Origin: Gemmatimonadota bacterium
GTDB lineage: Bacteria > Gemmatimonadota > Gemmatimonadetes > Gemmatimonadales > GWC2-71-9
Direction: 5' to 3'
Assembly (NCBI GenBank): GCA_003220985.1
Contig: QHTY01000234.1
Span: 10,327 to 16,548 of the forward strand
DNA: 6,222 nt
The position numbers and the translations under genes are program-made. Below the pieces are notes generated by a model. The model searched no databases. It saw only the letters and a list, made by a program, of their open reading frames with translations, and was not told the origin of the DNA. How positions within the stretch are numbered: position 1 is the first letter of the stretch; each line of letters begins with the position of its first letter. Shown piece by piece: positions 5,926 to 6,222 of the stretch.

Positions 5926-6222
5926 GAAGGCAGCCCGTTCGGCAAGGCGACCGGAATCACCATGGCCAAGGCAACCCGCATCAGCTTCACCGCCGGCCAC
6001 AGGAAGAACTGAATGACCCCCGGCATCACGAAGCTGACGAGCATGATCGGCAGAAAGCCGAAGCGCTGCAGCTGCCGGTACTGCATGCCAGCGCCGGGCG
6101 GTAACAGATGGTAGAAAACGTGGCTACCGTCGAGCGGCGGGATCGGAATCAGATTGAAAAACGCGAGCACGAGATTGAGCCACATGCCGTAGTACATCAT
6201 GCGCTGGAGAATCTCGAGGGTC
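5922..6222 (-). CDS. Site-2 protease family (M50) membrane metalloprotease, C-terminal part
   Basis: This is the last 99 residues of a membrane-embedded zinc protease; the 5' end lies beyond position 6222. Residues 23-32 of the visible part read NLIPIPPLDG. This is the second conserved metal-site motif of S2P/M50 proteases, with D31 as the likely third zinc ligand. The HExxH motif would lie upstream, outside the window. A hydrophobic segment covers about residues 12-28, and a longer one (about 55-90) fits one or two further membrane spans ending in a short polar tail. The spacing and the LLPPG loop after the motif resemble the small, PDZ-less M50 proteins often encoded next to scpA. Such proteins cleave within the membrane, but their substrates are generally unknown and none is indicated here. 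The stop codon overlaps the scpA start by 4 nt (ATGA), which suggests co-transcription and coupled translation. Recognition is firm although the gene is partial. Confidence 0.9.
   Translation of the reverse strand, partial: TLEILQRMMYYGMWLNLVLAFFNLIPIPPLDGSHVFYHLLPPGAGMQYRQLQRFGFLPIMLVSFVMPGVIQFFLWPAVKLMRVALAMVIPVALPNGLPS

Noticed and set aside
5926..6000. Upstream extension of scpA to an ATG at 6000
   Set aside because: These codons lie wholly inside the protease gene and give a Gly/Ala-rich stretch with no kleisin similarity. The ATG at 5925 has the ATGA overlap and fits the family N-terminus.

Overview
The window is a fully packed, GC-rich bacterial chromosomal segment. Every supported gene is on the minus strand, so transcription runs from position 6222 toward position 1. 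In that order the genes are: the C-terminal part of a site-2 (M50) membrane metalloprotease, scpA, scpB, an RluB/RsuA-family pseudouridine synthase, a small acidic protein of unknown function, an unnamed N-terminal domain fused to HEAT repeats, a MoxR-family AAA+ ATPase, a DUF58 (VWA-like) protein, and the N-terminus of an exported protein that runs off the window. No stretch lacks a gene. I see no RNA gene, mobile element, CRISPR array, terminator or convincing promoter.

The layout is operonic. All eight gene junctions overlap: by 4 nt at five of them (ATGA or GTGA), by 1 nt at one (TGATG), and by 14 and 26 nt at the other two. Shine-Dalgarno sequences are mostly weak, so translation is probably coupled down the series. 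The upstream half is a common bacterial housekeeping cluster: protease, then the SMC kleisin ScpA, then its partner ScpB, then a 23S rRNA pseudouridine synthase. The downstream half is the MoxR-DUF58 module, in which an AAA+ ATPase acts with a MIDAS-containing partner and, usually, envelope proteins further along. The small unknown protein and the HEAT protein sit between the two halves.

The two middle genes each carry one apparent -1 frame disruption, and both could be explained by undercounting of a short homopolymer (CCCC near 3735-3738; possibly AAAAA at 2409-2413). Restoring one base in each gives a 114-residue protein and a 483-residue HEAT protein, both ending exactly at the start of the next gene. 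This suggests sequencing or assembly indels, or recent mutations, rather than old decay. A programmed frameshift in the HEAT gene is a weaker alternative.

The organism is a high-GC, SMC-ScpAB-type bacterium. The gene order and protein style are compatible with Gemmatimonadota or a similar environmental phylum, but the window alone does not settle this. I found no convincing undescribed defence or mobile system. The least explained parts are the small acidic protein, the N-terminal domain of the HEAT protein, and the exported partner of DUF58.
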